Source: Pseudomonadota bacterium (GTDB taxonomy: Bacteria > Pseudomonadota > Alphaproteobacteria > Rhizobiales > Rhizobiaceae). Taken from it: a stretch of 17,464 nucleotides of DNA. Of the stretch, positions 1-7,324 are shown one piece after another. The stretch is from assembly GCA_023399635.1 (NCBI GenBank), contig JAEWOP010000085.1, forward strand, positions 1 through 17,464, in the 5' to 3' direction. Position 1 is the first letter of the stretch; the number at the start of each line of letters is the position of its first letter. The position numbers and the translations under genes were made by a program. Below the pieces are notes generated by a model. The model worked only from the letters and a program-made list of their open reading frames with translations, made no database searches and was not told the DNA's origin.

Positions 1-417
1 GGTCTATCGCGGCTGTCGGCAGACATGTTTTCGGCAGCCGTGGCCCTTGTTTTTCTGCTGGTATTTGGGCTGACAGGTGGGTTCTCTCTTTTTGTCGGGC
101 AAGATCATCAATCCGCAGACACCAAAACGCTCGACTTCACTCATGTCACTCTCACGCCGCAAGATGCAAACGGCATGCAGGTGCTTCTGGTCAATGGCAT
201 CATCGAAAACCGGGGGATGACGAACCTTCCGCTCCCGGCCATCAAGGCCGAGTTCGTTCGCGATGGGACGCTGTTGTCTTCGGCTCTGATCGCGCCACCT
301 GTCGTGGAGATCCTGGGCAGGCACAGCCACGGCTTCTCGGTGAGGGTGCCGCACCCTGGGGGAAAAACGCCGGAACTGAAGCTTTCGTTTGCAAGCGAGG
401 GTGCTTCCCGCTCCTGA
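1..417 (+). CDS. C-terminal part of a membrane-anchored, probably zinc-ribbon (MJ0042-type) protein, 5' partial
   Basis: The frame is open from the first base of the window, so the true start lies upstream and only about 138 residues are seen. They begin with one hydrophobic span (VALVFLLVFGLTGGFSLFV, about residues 15-33 of the fragment). A soluble beta-rich tail follows, with an 'NGIIENRG' stretch and alternating hydrophobic residues. That tail resembles the DUF3426-like end of rhizobial proteins that carry an N-terminal MJ0042 zinc ribbon, which often sit just before hpt. The zinc ribbon itself would be outside the window, so the family call is inference from the tail and the neighbour. 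It ends 40 bases before hpt on the same strand, so the two may be co-transcribed. Confidence 0.6.
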   Translation, partial: GLSRLSADMFSAAVALVFLLVFGLTGGFSLFVGQDHQSADTKTLDFTHVTLTPQDANGMQVLLVNGIIENRGMTNLPLPAIKAEFVRDGTLLSSALIAPPVVEILGRHSHGFSVRVPHPGGKTPELKLSFASEGASRS

Positions 418-457
418 CTATGCTATCGGCGGCTTTTGGAACACCCAGGAGAGCCCC

Positions 458-1012
458 ATGCCCGTCGTCCGCGGCAAGATCATTGAACCGCTCTATACCG
501 CTGATGTGATTGCAGAGCGTAATCGGGCAATCGCTTCCGAGATTGCGGGTGGACCGACAAAGGACCTTCTCGTTATCGCCATCCTGAAGGGCTCGTTCAT
601 TTTCGCAGCCGATCTTTTGCGCGCCCTGCACGATGTCGGGCTGGCTCCGGAGGTCGAGTTCATCACGCTTTCCAGTTATGGTGCTGGTACCGTCTCGCAG
701 GGCGTGCGGATCGTGAAGGATATCGACAGCGACGTGAAGGATCGCGATGTCCTGCTGATCGACGACATCCTGGAGTCCGGGCGCACGCTGAAGTTCGCAA
801 AAGAATTGCTTTACGAGCGTGGCGCCCGCAACGTCACCATCGCAGTACTGCTCGACAAGAGCGTCAAGCGGCAGGAAAAGCTGGAGGCCGATTACGTCGG
901 CTTCGAATGCCCTGACTACTTCGTCGTAGGCTACGGCATGGACGTTGCCTATGCCTTCCGCGAACTGCCCTTCGTCGGGGTGGTCACGGGAGATGCGCTG
1001 GGGGAAAGCTAG
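458..1012 (+). CDS. hpt: Hypoxanthine phosphoribosyltransferase
   Basis: Purine salvage enzyme of the cytoplasm that joins hypoxanthine or guanine to PRPP, giving IMP or GMP. The 184-residue product has the normal family length. The PRPP-binding loop is at residues 98-111 (VLLIDDILESGRTL, with the paired Asp residues). The LKGS loop is at 43-46. The base-binding end is at 147-162 (VGFECPDYFVVGYGMD). The frame stays open to an earlier ATG at 389, but the ATG at 458 follows AGGAG (447-451) by six bases and gives the usual N-terminus, so I chose it. Starting at 389 would also overlap the preceding gene. It lies 40 bases after the upstream membrane protein and 125 bases before cpdR. No terminator is visible after it. 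Confidence 0.95.
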   Translation: MPVVRGKIIEPLYTADVIAERNRAIASEIAGGPTKDLLVIAILKGSFIFAADLLRALHDVGLAPEVEFITLSSYGAGTVSQGVRIVKDIDSDVKDRDVLLIDDILESGRTLKFAKELLYERGARNVTIAVLLDKSVKRQEKLEADYVGFECPDYFVVGYGMDVAYAFRELPFVGVVTGDALGES

Positions 1013-1036
1013 GACGTCGCACCCGCGGGAAATTCC

Positions 1037-1044
1037 TTAACCAT
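1037..1044 (+). promoter_or_regulatory. CtrA-type half-site TTAACCAT upstream of cpdR
   Basis: The exact octamer TTAACCAT lies about 93 bases before the cpdR ATG, in the hpt-cpdR gap. TTAACCAT is the half-site form of the alphaproteobacterial CtrA recognition sequence (full form TTAA-N7-TTAA). The second half-site is not present here: the bases seven further on read TGTC. CtrA control of cpdR would fit their place in one circuit, but a single octamer can occur by chance, so the call is tentative. Confidence 0.35.
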
Positions 1045-1137
1045 GCTTGTCCACAGCGGTTGTTCTGTTTACCCCTCGACAAGGAAATCCTGTTGATTTG
1101 CTCCCCATGTGAAACACAAAGGGAGAAAGCGACTGTC

Positions 1138-1515
1138 ATGGCAAAGATCCTGATAACCGAAGATGAGAGCGCCCTTCGCATCTTCGTCGCGCGTGCCCTT
1201 CGTCTCGATGGTCACGAAACTCATGAGGCCGGCGATGGCGCCGAAGGGCTTGAGAAGCTGGCTGAAGACAAATTCGATCTTCTTCTTTCCGATATCCGCA
1301 TGCCGGTGATGGACGGGATAGAACTGGCGCATCAGGCAGCCGAGCGTCATCCGGACATGAAGATCCTGCTGATGACGGGATATGCTGAACAGCGGGAGCG
1401 CGCCGACGATCTCGCCTCGAAGATCGTCGACGTGGTCCAGAAGCCCTTCGCGCTGCCCGAAATTCGTCGAGCCGTTGCGCGCGCACTCGCCGGCGAGCGC
1501 CCTTGGGCTGCATGA
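1138..1515 (+). CDS. cpdR: CpdR-family single-domain response regulator
   Basis: The 125-residue product is a lone receiver domain with no output domain. In Caulobacter and Sinorhizobium, CpdR is phosphorylated through the CckA-ChpT relay. When unphosphorylated, it primes the ClpXP protease to degrade cell-cycle regulators, affecting CtrA levels and polar events. Visible receiver residues: acidic pair E9/D10 (ITEDE), phosphoacceptor D52 (LLLSDIRMP), T80 (LLMTGYAEQ) and K102 (QKPF). The GYAEQRERADDL stretch is typical of CpdR. The chain ends in Ala-Ala, the C-terminal signal known to make Caulobacter CpdR itself a ClpXP substrate. The ATG at 1138 gives the family N-terminus MAKILITED. The ribosome binding site AAGGGAG (1119-1125) is rather far, at 12 bases. 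It converges on the TIGR02302 gene with seven bases between the stops. Confidence 0.92.
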   Translation: MAKILITEDESALRIFVARALRLDGHETHEAGDGAEGLEKLAEDKFDLLLSDIRMPVMDGIELAHQAAERHPDMKILLMTGYAEQRERADDLASKIVDVVQKPFALPEIRRAVARALAGERPWAA

Positions 1516-1522
1516 TTCTCGT

Positions 1523-4174
1523 CTATCGGCTCTGGAGTAGGCGCTCCAGATAGCGGCGCTCAGCCTCTCCCGAAAGAGCGTTGCCCAGGCGCTCGCGGAT
1601 TGCCTCAAGGATCTCGCGGGCACGCTGTACGTCGATTTCGTCAGGAACCTTCACCTGATCACCAAAGTCTGGGCCTGCTGTCGCGCGCGGTCGCCCCAGC
1701 GGGTCCCGACCATTCTGGTTGCCCTGAGAGACTTCTCCCGGGCCTTCCCCTCGCCCTTGGCCCTGACCCTGCTGCATGGCTTGCATCATCTGCTGCATCA
1801 TGTTCTGGGCCCCTTGCCGGAGCGCATTCAGGGCGTTGCCCTGGCCCTCAACGGCTTGGTCTCCTTGGCCTTGTCCCAGCGCTTCTCCGGCGTTGCCCAT
1901 CTCGCGTTCGGCCTCACCGAAACCTTCGCCCGGTTCCATTCCGAGATCCTTCAGGCCCTGCTGCAGTTGCTGCAATTTCTCACCGAGCCCCTCCTGCTGC
2001 GCACGCAGGTTTTTCAGCGCCTCGCGCAATTGCTCGGCGGTCATCTGGTCCGTCGGGGAACCCTGCTGTCCTTGTTGCGGCTGGCCCTGTTGCCCCTGAT
2101 CATAGGGCTGCTCACCTTGTTGGCCGGGATCGCCTCGCTGCATGCGGTCACGAAGGGCCTGGTCGAGCTGGAACGTCTCATCCATCAGGCGCTGTTGCTC
2201 CTGCATGATCTCGCCAAGCTTGTCGATCTGCTCGCGCATCTGGCTGTTTTGCTGTTGCTGCTGTCCTTGCTGGCCTTGGGGCATCCGTCCAGCCTGAAGA
2301 TTGTTCATCATCCGCTGCAGTTCCGATAGCATCTGCTGCGCGGCGTCACGATTGCCGGAACGGGCCAGGTTTTCGATCTGGTCCATCATGTTCTGCAGGT
2401 CGCGTTGGCGGATGACGTTCTCGGCCTGCATGTTCTGCGGCATGCGCGGGTTGTCCTGCATGCGTTGCGCCAGCTCGCTCATGAACTCCTGCATCGCTTC
2501 GCGCAGTTCCTGCATCAGACGAGCAATCTCCTCGTCGCTCGCATTGTTGTCCAAGGCGTCCTTCAGCGCATTCTGGGCATCGCGCAGGCGCTTTTCCGCT
2601 GCAGAAAGATCCCCATCCTCGATGCCGAGCGCTATCTCCCAGAGATAGTCGGCGGTTTCCTTCAATTGCTCCTCACCGCGAGCAAGCTCCATCCGCCCGA
2701 GCGCGGACCGGATCAGCAGAAAGTGGGACAGGTTCGGGATCGTTTCGTCCGGCCGCAACGCCAAGACTTCGTTCAGTTCGATCGCGCGCGGCATCTGACG
2801 GGTGTCGAGCGAGAAGATCTGGCGCTGTTCGGCAACGGCTGCAGCCAAAGGTTCGGAGAAGGGGCGGGCCGGCAACACCATCTCGTGCGGCGGGCTTTGT
2901 CCCATCTGGCCTGCACCATCGGTCGCAACCAGGGTGATGCGCACGCGCTGGCCGGCAAGGGGATGTTCCGTCAGGTTTCGGCTCGTCAGCCCCTCCGGTT
3001 GGCGCGGGTTACGGCGAGGGATGTCGAGTTTGAACTCCGGGAGCGGATAAAGGGGAGTGGCATCGGAGCTTTGCACTTGTAGAGGCTCAATGACCGCGTG
3101 GGCTTCCCGGATGCCGTAGTCGTCCTTACCGGTAAAGCCGATCTCCAGCGCACCGTTGACTGCGCGCTTCGGCTGACCCTTGAAGGCAATTTCCGGCGCA
3201 CGATCAGGAACGACGTCGAAGGTCCAGCTCTCGCCGTTGACCGTAAGTTCCCCGCCTTCAGCAACCTGCATGAGGTATGTCCGCGGCGGCAACGGCTGGC
3301 CCTGGGGGACTGGCAGCCGATCGGCTGCCTGCTCCGTCTTGCCGTTTTCTGCCGAAGCCGCCTGTCTAGCTGCAGCTTCCTCGCTGATGAGGATTGCAGG
3401 ATCCTTGGCCTCTGCTGCGAAGGTAACCGCTTCCTCGCCTATGCCTCCCGTCACGCGCACCGTGAGTTCGGAATACTGAGGAATGGAAATCGTGTTGCCG
3501 CTGCTTGCCTCCCCGCCGGTCAGGAATACGGGGGCGCGGCCGGTGTAAGACGGTGGCGTCAGCCAGGCGTCGATGCGGAGATCCGGATTAAGGCTCAGCG
3601 GCGCAGTCGGCGCCTGGAACACGTCAGAGATCCGCCCTGCGCCATTGGAGAAAGAAAAGCCGAAGGCAGCCACAAGAAGCAGAGCAGGGATGGCTCTGAG
3701 CGCAAAGCGGTCATGGCGGGCGATATCGGGCCGCGGCATGCCTGCATCAAGCGCGGCGATCCGCTCTGCCATACGAACCTGGTGTTCTTTCCACAGTGCT
3801 CGGGCAAAGGGTGTGTCGAAGGCCGGCGCGTCTTCCTGTACGGCAACGGGCTGGTGCTCCAGAAGATTGCGCTCCTCGAGGAGCCGATCTGCATCTCCCG
3901 AACTCGGCCAGCGGGTCCGTGCCAGCGGCACCAAAGTATAGAGAAAACTGACAGCAAAGAGGCCGGCAAGCGTCCAGCGCAGGGCATCGATCTGGGTCCG
4001 GAAGGCCCCGAGCCATGCTGCGGAGAGGAAGAGTGCAACCACCGCAAGAGGAGGCAGAAGGCGCGGCAGGAGCCGCTCCACGAAAAGCACCAGCCTTGCG
4101 AGCGACCGCTTCAACGCCACGCGCCGGGCAAGCGCTGGAAGGCTGTCAAAGGCGCCTTTGTGGGTGTTGCTCAT
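1523..4174 (-). CDS. TIGR02302 family (DUF4175) membrane protein with Gln-rich low-complexity region
   Basis: Large protein of 883 residues. TIGR02302 is described as about 850 residues, alphaproteobacterial, with two or three N-terminal membrane spans and a Gln/Gly-rich tail; no function is known. All of that is visible. Hydrophobic spans lie at about 38-56, 66-84 and 159-176. A predicted extracytoplasmic beta-rich region follows (about 190-450), then a long alpha-helical, probably coiled-coil stretch. Gln/Met/Gly-rich low complexity runs from about 580 to 835, with a pure Gln run near 636-640. A short charged helix ends the chain. The ATG at 4174 has AGGAG (4184-4188) nine bases upstream. 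A strong hairpin (4192-4216) sits just ahead of that site. It lies 157 bases downstream of lysA on the same strand. An envelope or periplasmic scaffold role is conceivable but only a guess. Confidence 0.88.
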   Translation of the reverse strand: MSNTHKGAFDSLPALARRVALKRSLARLVLFVERLLPRLLPPLAVVALFLSAAWLGAFRTQIDALRWTLAGLFAVSFLYTLVPLARTRWPSSGDADRLLEERNLLEHQPVAVQEDAPAFDTPFARALWKEHQVRMAERIAALDAGMPRPDIARHDRFALRAIPALLLVAAFGFSFSNGAGRISDVFQAPTAPLSLNPDLRIDAWLTPPSYTGRAPVFLTGGEASSGNTISIPQYSELTVRVTGGIGEEAVTFAAEAKDPAILISEEAAARQAASAENGKTEQAADRLPVPQGQPLPPRTYLMQVAEGGELTVNGESWTFDVVPDRAPEIAFKGQPKRAVNGALEIGFTGKDDYGIREAHAVIEPLQVQSSDATPLYPLPEFKLDIPRRNPRQPEGLTSRNLTEHPLAGQRVRITLVATDGAGQMGQSPPHEMVLPARPFSEPLAAAVAEQRQIFSLDTRQMPRAIELNEVLALRPDETIPNLSHFLLIRSALGRMELARGEEQLKETADYLWEIALGIEDGDLSAAEKRLRDAQNALKDALDNNASDEEIARLMQELREAMQEFMSELAQRMQDNPRMPQNMQAENVIRQRDLQNMMDQIENLARSGNRDAAQQMLSELQRMMNNLQAGRMPQGQQGQQQQQNSQMREQIDKLGEIMQEQQRLMDETFQLDQALRDRMQRGDPGQQGEQPYDQGQQGQPQQGQQGSPTDQMTAEQLREALKNLRAQQEGLGEKLQQLQQGLKDLGMEPGEGFGEAEREMGNAGEALGQGQGDQAVEGQGNALNALRQGAQNMMQQMMQAMQQGQGQGRGEGPGEVSQGNQNGRDPLGRPRATAGPDFGDQVKVPDEIDVQRAREILEAIRERLGNALSGEAERRYLERLLQSR
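1531..1550. other. Small inverted repeat at the cpdR / TIGR02302 convergent junction
   Basis: TCTGGAG (1531-1537) and CTCCAGA (1544-1550) form a 7-bp stem with a six-base loop. It lies just after cpdR and inside the last codons of the gene on the other strand. Neither side has a T-run, so it is at best a weak bidirectional transcription stop, and it may only reflect the Leu/Glu/Arg codons there. Confidence 0.25.
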
Positions 4175-4191
4175 GCGGCCCGTCTCCTGTG

Positions 4192-4216
4192 GCGGCGCGA
4201 ATAAGGGTCGCGCCGC
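4192..4216 (-). other. GC-rich hairpin just upstream of the TIGR02302 ribosome binding site
   Basis: Perfect 9-bp inverted repeat: GCGGCGCGA (4192-4200) and TCGCGCCGC (4208-4216) around the seven-base loop 4201-4207. In the minus-strand transcript it ends three bases before AGGAG (4184-4188), the ribosome binding site of the TIGR02302 gene, and lies 115 bases after the lysA stop. It has no T-tract behind it, so it does not look like a classical intrinsic terminator. It could mark the lysA 3' end, stabilise the downstream message or affect translation initiation. Confidence 0.5.
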
Positions 4217-4331
4217 ACGCAGCCGACCACAGGCTCAAGATAGCAGCCTTTGTGGCGAAGACGAGGGTGGACGCCTGATTGCCTGCCCTTTTCGGTGTCG
4301 GTCGAGCAAAAGTGAACAGGCTAGAGATTGC

Positions 4332-5600
4332 TCAGGCGAGCCAGCCCGGCAGTGAGTCCAGTCCGATCAGGTCTTCATAGCTGCCCCGTGGACGGATGAC
4401 GTGAAACTCGCTGCCCCTGACCAGAACCTCTGGTACGAGAAGGCGCGAGTTGTAGGTGCCTGCCTGAACCGCACCATAGGCGCCTGCTGAACCGATAGCG
4501 ATCAAGTCACCCGGTTTCGGTGCGGCCATCTCCCGATCGAGCGCCAGGTAATCCCCCGTTTCACAAACGGGTCCGACAATGTCGCCCTTGATACGAGGCG
4601 CATCCGCGGGCGGAGCCACGACCGGCCGGATCTCGTGGTAGGCGTCGTAGAGTGTTGGCCGGATGAGATCGTTCATCGCGCCGTCGACAATAACGAATGA
4701 CTTTTCGCCGCCATCTTTCACGTAGATGACTTCGGTAACGAGAATACCGGCATTTCCAACGATCAGGCGGCCGGGTTCCGTGACAATCTTACAATCGAGC
4801 GAGCGCAACTGACGCTTGACGGTGTCTGCATAGGCATCGGGAAGCGGCGGCGGATTGTTGTCGTCCTTGTAGGGGATACCAAGCCCCCCGCCGATGTCGA
4901 CATGGTCGATCCGGTGCCCGTCGCCGCGCAGGCTGTCCACCAGTTCGCGCAGGAGCCGGAAAGCGTCCTCAAAAGGCTGCAGCTCGGTGATCTGGCTGCC
5001 GATATGCATGTCGATGCCAGTCACTTCTATCCCGGGCAACTGCGCCGCGTGCGCATAGACGGCACGCGCACGTTCGTAGGAGATACCGAACTTGTTCTCC
5101 TTCTTGCCGGTGGAGATCTTGGCATGCGTGCGGGCATCGACATCCGGATTGATGCGGAAAGAGACATGCGCCCTCTTTCCCATGCGCTGTGCGCGTTGGT
5201 TCAGAACCTCAAGCTCCGGCTCTGACTCCACGTTGAAGCAGTAGATGCCGGCTTCCAGTGCAAGGTCCATTTCGGCCGCTGTCTTGCCGACGCCGGAAAA
5301 CATGATGCGGCTTGCAGGGATGCCGGCGGCCAATGCACGGCGCAGTTCGCCTCCCGACACGACATCAACGCCTGCTCCAAGACGGCCGAGCGTCTTCAGG
5401 ACCGCCTGGTTGGAATTGGCCTTCATGGCATAGCAGACCATGGTGTCCACATCGGCGAATGCTTTGGCGAAGACCGTGTAGTGGCGCTCGAGCGTTGCGG
5501 TGGAATAGCAATAGAAGGGCGTGCCAACGGCCCTTGCAATCTCGGGCACAGGCACGTTTTCGGCGTGCAGCACGCCGTTTATATAGTGGAAATGGTTCAC
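4332..5600 (-). CDS. lysA: Diaminopimelate decarboxylase
   Basis: PLP enzyme catalysing the last step of lysine synthesis, meso-diaminopimelate to L-lysine plus CO2, in the cytoplasm. The 422 residues match the family length. Visible residues: PLP lysine K60 (CYAMKAN), HIGSQ (199-203), the phosphate-binding glycine loop DIGGGLG (235-241), EPGR (275-278), the active-site Cys C346 in VCETGD contributed across the dimer, and Y375 (SAGAYGA). Translation begins with GTG at 5600, with AGGAAAG four bases upstream. This GTG follows the lipoprotein stop by only 12 bases, so the two genes are almost surely one transcript. argH lies further upstream on the same strand. Confidence 0.96.
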   Translation of the reverse strand: MNHFHYINGVLHAENVPVPEIARAVGTPFYCYSTATLERHYTVFAKAFADVDTMVCYAMKANSNQAVLKTLGRLGAGVDVVSGGELRRALAAGIPASRIMFSGVGKTAAEMDLALEAGIYCFNVESEPELEVLNQRAQRMGKRAHVSFRINPDVDARTHAKISTGKKENKFGISYERARAVYAHAAQLPGIEVTGIDMHIGSQITELQPFEDAFRLLRELVDSLRGDGHRIDHVDIGGGLGIPYKDDNNPPPLPDAYADTVKRQLRSLDCKIVTEPGRLIVGNAGILVTEVIYVKDGGEKSFVIVDGAMNDLIRPTLYDAYHEIRPVVAPPADAPRIKGDIVGPVCETGDYLALDREMAAPKPGDLIAIGSAGAYGAVQAGTYNSRLLVPEVLVRGSEFHVIRPRGSYEDLIGLDSLPGWLA

Positions 5601-5612
5601 GTGGCTTTCCTG

Positions 5613-5813
5613 TCAGAGCAGGGGGTCAAGAAGGAATGGTCGCTCGGTAGCCGCCTCCGGCTGGCGGTCTTCGCCGCTCTTGCGGATGTTCTGCTGGTCG
5701 ACGGGCGTGCTTGGCCGGTCAAGGTCGCCCTTCCGGCCGCATCCTGCAAGGACAATGCCGGCAAGTGCGAGCATCAGGATTGTGGTGCCGAATTTGTGCG
5801 AGCGCGCCGACAT
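5613..5813 (-). CDS. Small LptM/YifL-like lipoprotein
   Basis: The 66-residue product has a lipoprotein signal peptide: a basic N-terminus, a hydrophobic core (about residues 10-23) and the lipobox LAGC with the acylated cysteine C25, followed at once by GRKGDL. A short polar, disordered tail follows. That architecture, CG-x-KGxL after the lipobox, matches the LptM (YifL) family, whose E. coli member helps assemble the LptD/E lipopolysaccharide translocon in the outer membrane. The match is from the short motif, so the function is inferred. The ATG at 5813 has GAAGGAAG close upstream. It sits between argH (84 bases upstream) and lysA (12 bases downstream), an arrangement in which small lipoprotein genes accompany lysA/dapF in many proteobacteria. 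Confidence 0.8.
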   Translation of the reverse strand: MSARSHKFGTTILMLALAGIVLAGCGRKGDLDRPSTPVDQQNIRKSGEDRQPEAATERPFLLDPLL

Positions 5814-5828
5814 TTCACTTCCTTCATT

Positions 5829-5871
5829 GGCTTGTGCAATTGTTCATAGCGAAGTTCCCGCGGCTTGTGCA
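5829..5871. repeat. Direct repeat GGCTTGTGCA x2 in the argH-lipoprotein gap
   Basis: The decamer GGCTTGTGCA occurs at 5829-5838 and again at 5862-5871, 33 bases apart (about three helical turns), inside the 84-base gap between argH and the lipoprotein gene. It could be a pair of regulator sites or chance. I see no convincing promoter beside it. Confidence 0.25.
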
Positions 5872-5897
5872 GTCGCATCGCTACAATTTTCGCTGGC

Positions 5898-7301
5898 CTA
5901 GTTGCGGTTGCGCCACCAGGCGATCTGCTTGCGAACCTCGGAAGGCGCCGTCCCGCCAAAACTGGTGCGGCTGGCAACGGACGCGTCTACCGACAGCACG
6001 TTGAAGATGCCGTCCGTGATCCCCCCATGGATGGCTTGAAGCTCCTCCAGCGACAGATCGGAAAGCTCGCACGCTTTCTCTTCGGCCAGTGCCACAGCCC
6101 TGCCAGTGACGTGGTGCGCATCGCGGAAAGGAAGGCCGGCCTCGCGCACCAGCCAGTCGGCCAAATCGGTCGCGGTCGAATAGCCGGAGCCCGCGGCGGC
6201 GCGCATCCGATCGGTGCGGATGGCCATGTCGCGGACCATGCCGGTCATGGCGGCTATTGCCAGTTCGAGGCTCTCGGCGGCGTCGAAGACCTGTTCCTTG
6301 TCCTCCTGCATGTCCTTTGAATAGGCAAGCGGCAGCCCCTTCATCACTGTCAGGAGGGCGATCAGAGAACCGTTGATGCGGCCCGTCTTTGCTCGCACCA
6401 GTTCCGCGGCATCCGGGTTCTTCTTCTGCGGCATGATCGACGAGCCGGTAGAGAAGGCGTCGGAGAGCCGGACGAAGCCAAACTGCGGCGTCGACCAGAT
6501 GACGATTTCCTCCGCCAGGCGCGACAGGTGCATGGCACAGATTGCCGCGACGGAGAGGAACTCAAGAGCGAAGTCGCGGTCGGAGACGGTGTCGATGGAG
6601 TTGCGGGTGGGTTCGCGGAAGCCGAGCGCTTCTGCCGTCATGTGCCGATCGATCGGGAAGCCGGTGCCGGCAAGTGCGGCTGCGCCGATCGGGCTTTCGT
6701 CCAGATGTTCGATGGCATGGCGCACGCGCTGGCGGTCGCGGCCGAACATCTCGACATAGGCCATGCAGTGATGGCCAAAGGTGACCGGCTGCGCAGTCTG
6801 CAGGTGCGTGAAGCCCGGCATGACTGTATCCGCATGCTCTTCGGCGCGATCGAGGAAGGCAAGGATGAGGTTCGTCAGGAGCCTTTCGGTCTTTGCGAGT
6901 TCTTCCTTCACCCAAAGGCGGAAATCGAGCGCCACCTGGTCGTTGCGCGACCGCGCGGTATGCAGGCGCCCAGCGGCCGGCCCAATCAGAGTTGCGAGCC
7001 GCGCCTCGACATTCATGTGAATGTCTTCAAGCTTGCGGGAGAACTCGAATTGACCGCTTTCGATCTCTGACAGGATCGTGTTCAGTCCGTCGACGATCTT
7101 GTCTTTATCTTCCGTCGAAATGATGCCCTTCTCCGCCAGCATGGTCGCATGCGCCACTGAGCCGCGGATGTCCTGGGCGAATAGCTTCTTGTCGAAGCCG
7201 ATGGAGGCATTTATCTCCTCCATGATCGCGTCTGGCCCGGAGGCGAAGCGACCGCCCCACATCTGGTTGGAGGATACCGCGTCCTTCGTGCCGTCAGCCA
7301 T
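5898..7301 (-). CDS. argH: Argininosuccinate lyase
   Basis: Last enzyme of arginine synthesis, splitting argininosuccinate into arginine and fumarate; a cytoplasmic homotetramer of the fumarase/aspartase superfamily. The 467 residues fit the family. Visible: MWGGRF near the start (14-19), the HTARSRNDQ substrate-binding stretch (114-122), TPGF-like catalytic-histidine segment MPGFTHLQTAQP (161-172, H166), and the superfamily signature GSSIMPQKKNPD (286-297) with the mobile-loop serine. ATG at 7301 is preceded by AGGA at nine bases. It is divergent from tlpA across 23 bases, so its promoter must overlap the start of tlpA. Downstream on the same strand are the lipoprotein gene and lysA. Confidence 0.97.
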   Translation of the reverse strand: MADGTKDAVSSNQMWGGRFASGPDAIMEEINASIGFDKKLFAQDIRGSVAHATMLAEKGIISTEDKDKIVDGLNTILSEIESGQFEFSRKLEDIHMNVEARLATLIGPAAGRLHTARSRNDQVALDFRLWVKEELAKTERLLTNLILAFLDRAEEHADTVMPGFTHLQTAQPVTFGHHCMAYVEMFGRDRQRVRHAIEHLDESPIGAAALAGTGFPIDRHMTAEALGFREPTRNSIDTVSDRDFALEFLSVAAICAMHLSRLAEEIVIWSTPQFGFVRLSDAFSTGSSIMPQKKNPDAAELVRAKTGRINGSLIALLTVMKGLPLAYSKDMQEDKEQVFDAAESLELAIAAMTGMVRDMAIRTDRMRAAAGSGYSTATDLADWLVREAGLPFRDAHHVTGRAVALAEEKACELSDLSLEELQAIHGGITDGIFNVLSVDASVASRTSFGGTAPSEVRKQIAWWRNRN

Positions 7302-7324
7302 GATGCAAAGTCCTGGAGTTCCTG

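Noticed and set aside
1757..2329. 190-codon Leu-rich plus-strand frame
   Set aside because: Its Leu richness is the complement of Gln codons (CAG/CTG) in the low-complexity region on the other strand.
1677..2437. Repeat-rich stretch as a tandem DNA repeat or CRISPR-like array
   Set aside because: The repetition comes from Gln/Met/Gly codons in a coding low-complexity region. There are no regular repeat-spacer units.
3098..4204. Long 368-codon plus-strand frame
   Set aside because: It lies antisense to the TIGR02302 gene, which has family matches and a good ribosome binding site. The product is Arg/Cys/Gly-rich with no recognisable domain, as GC-rich shadow frames are.
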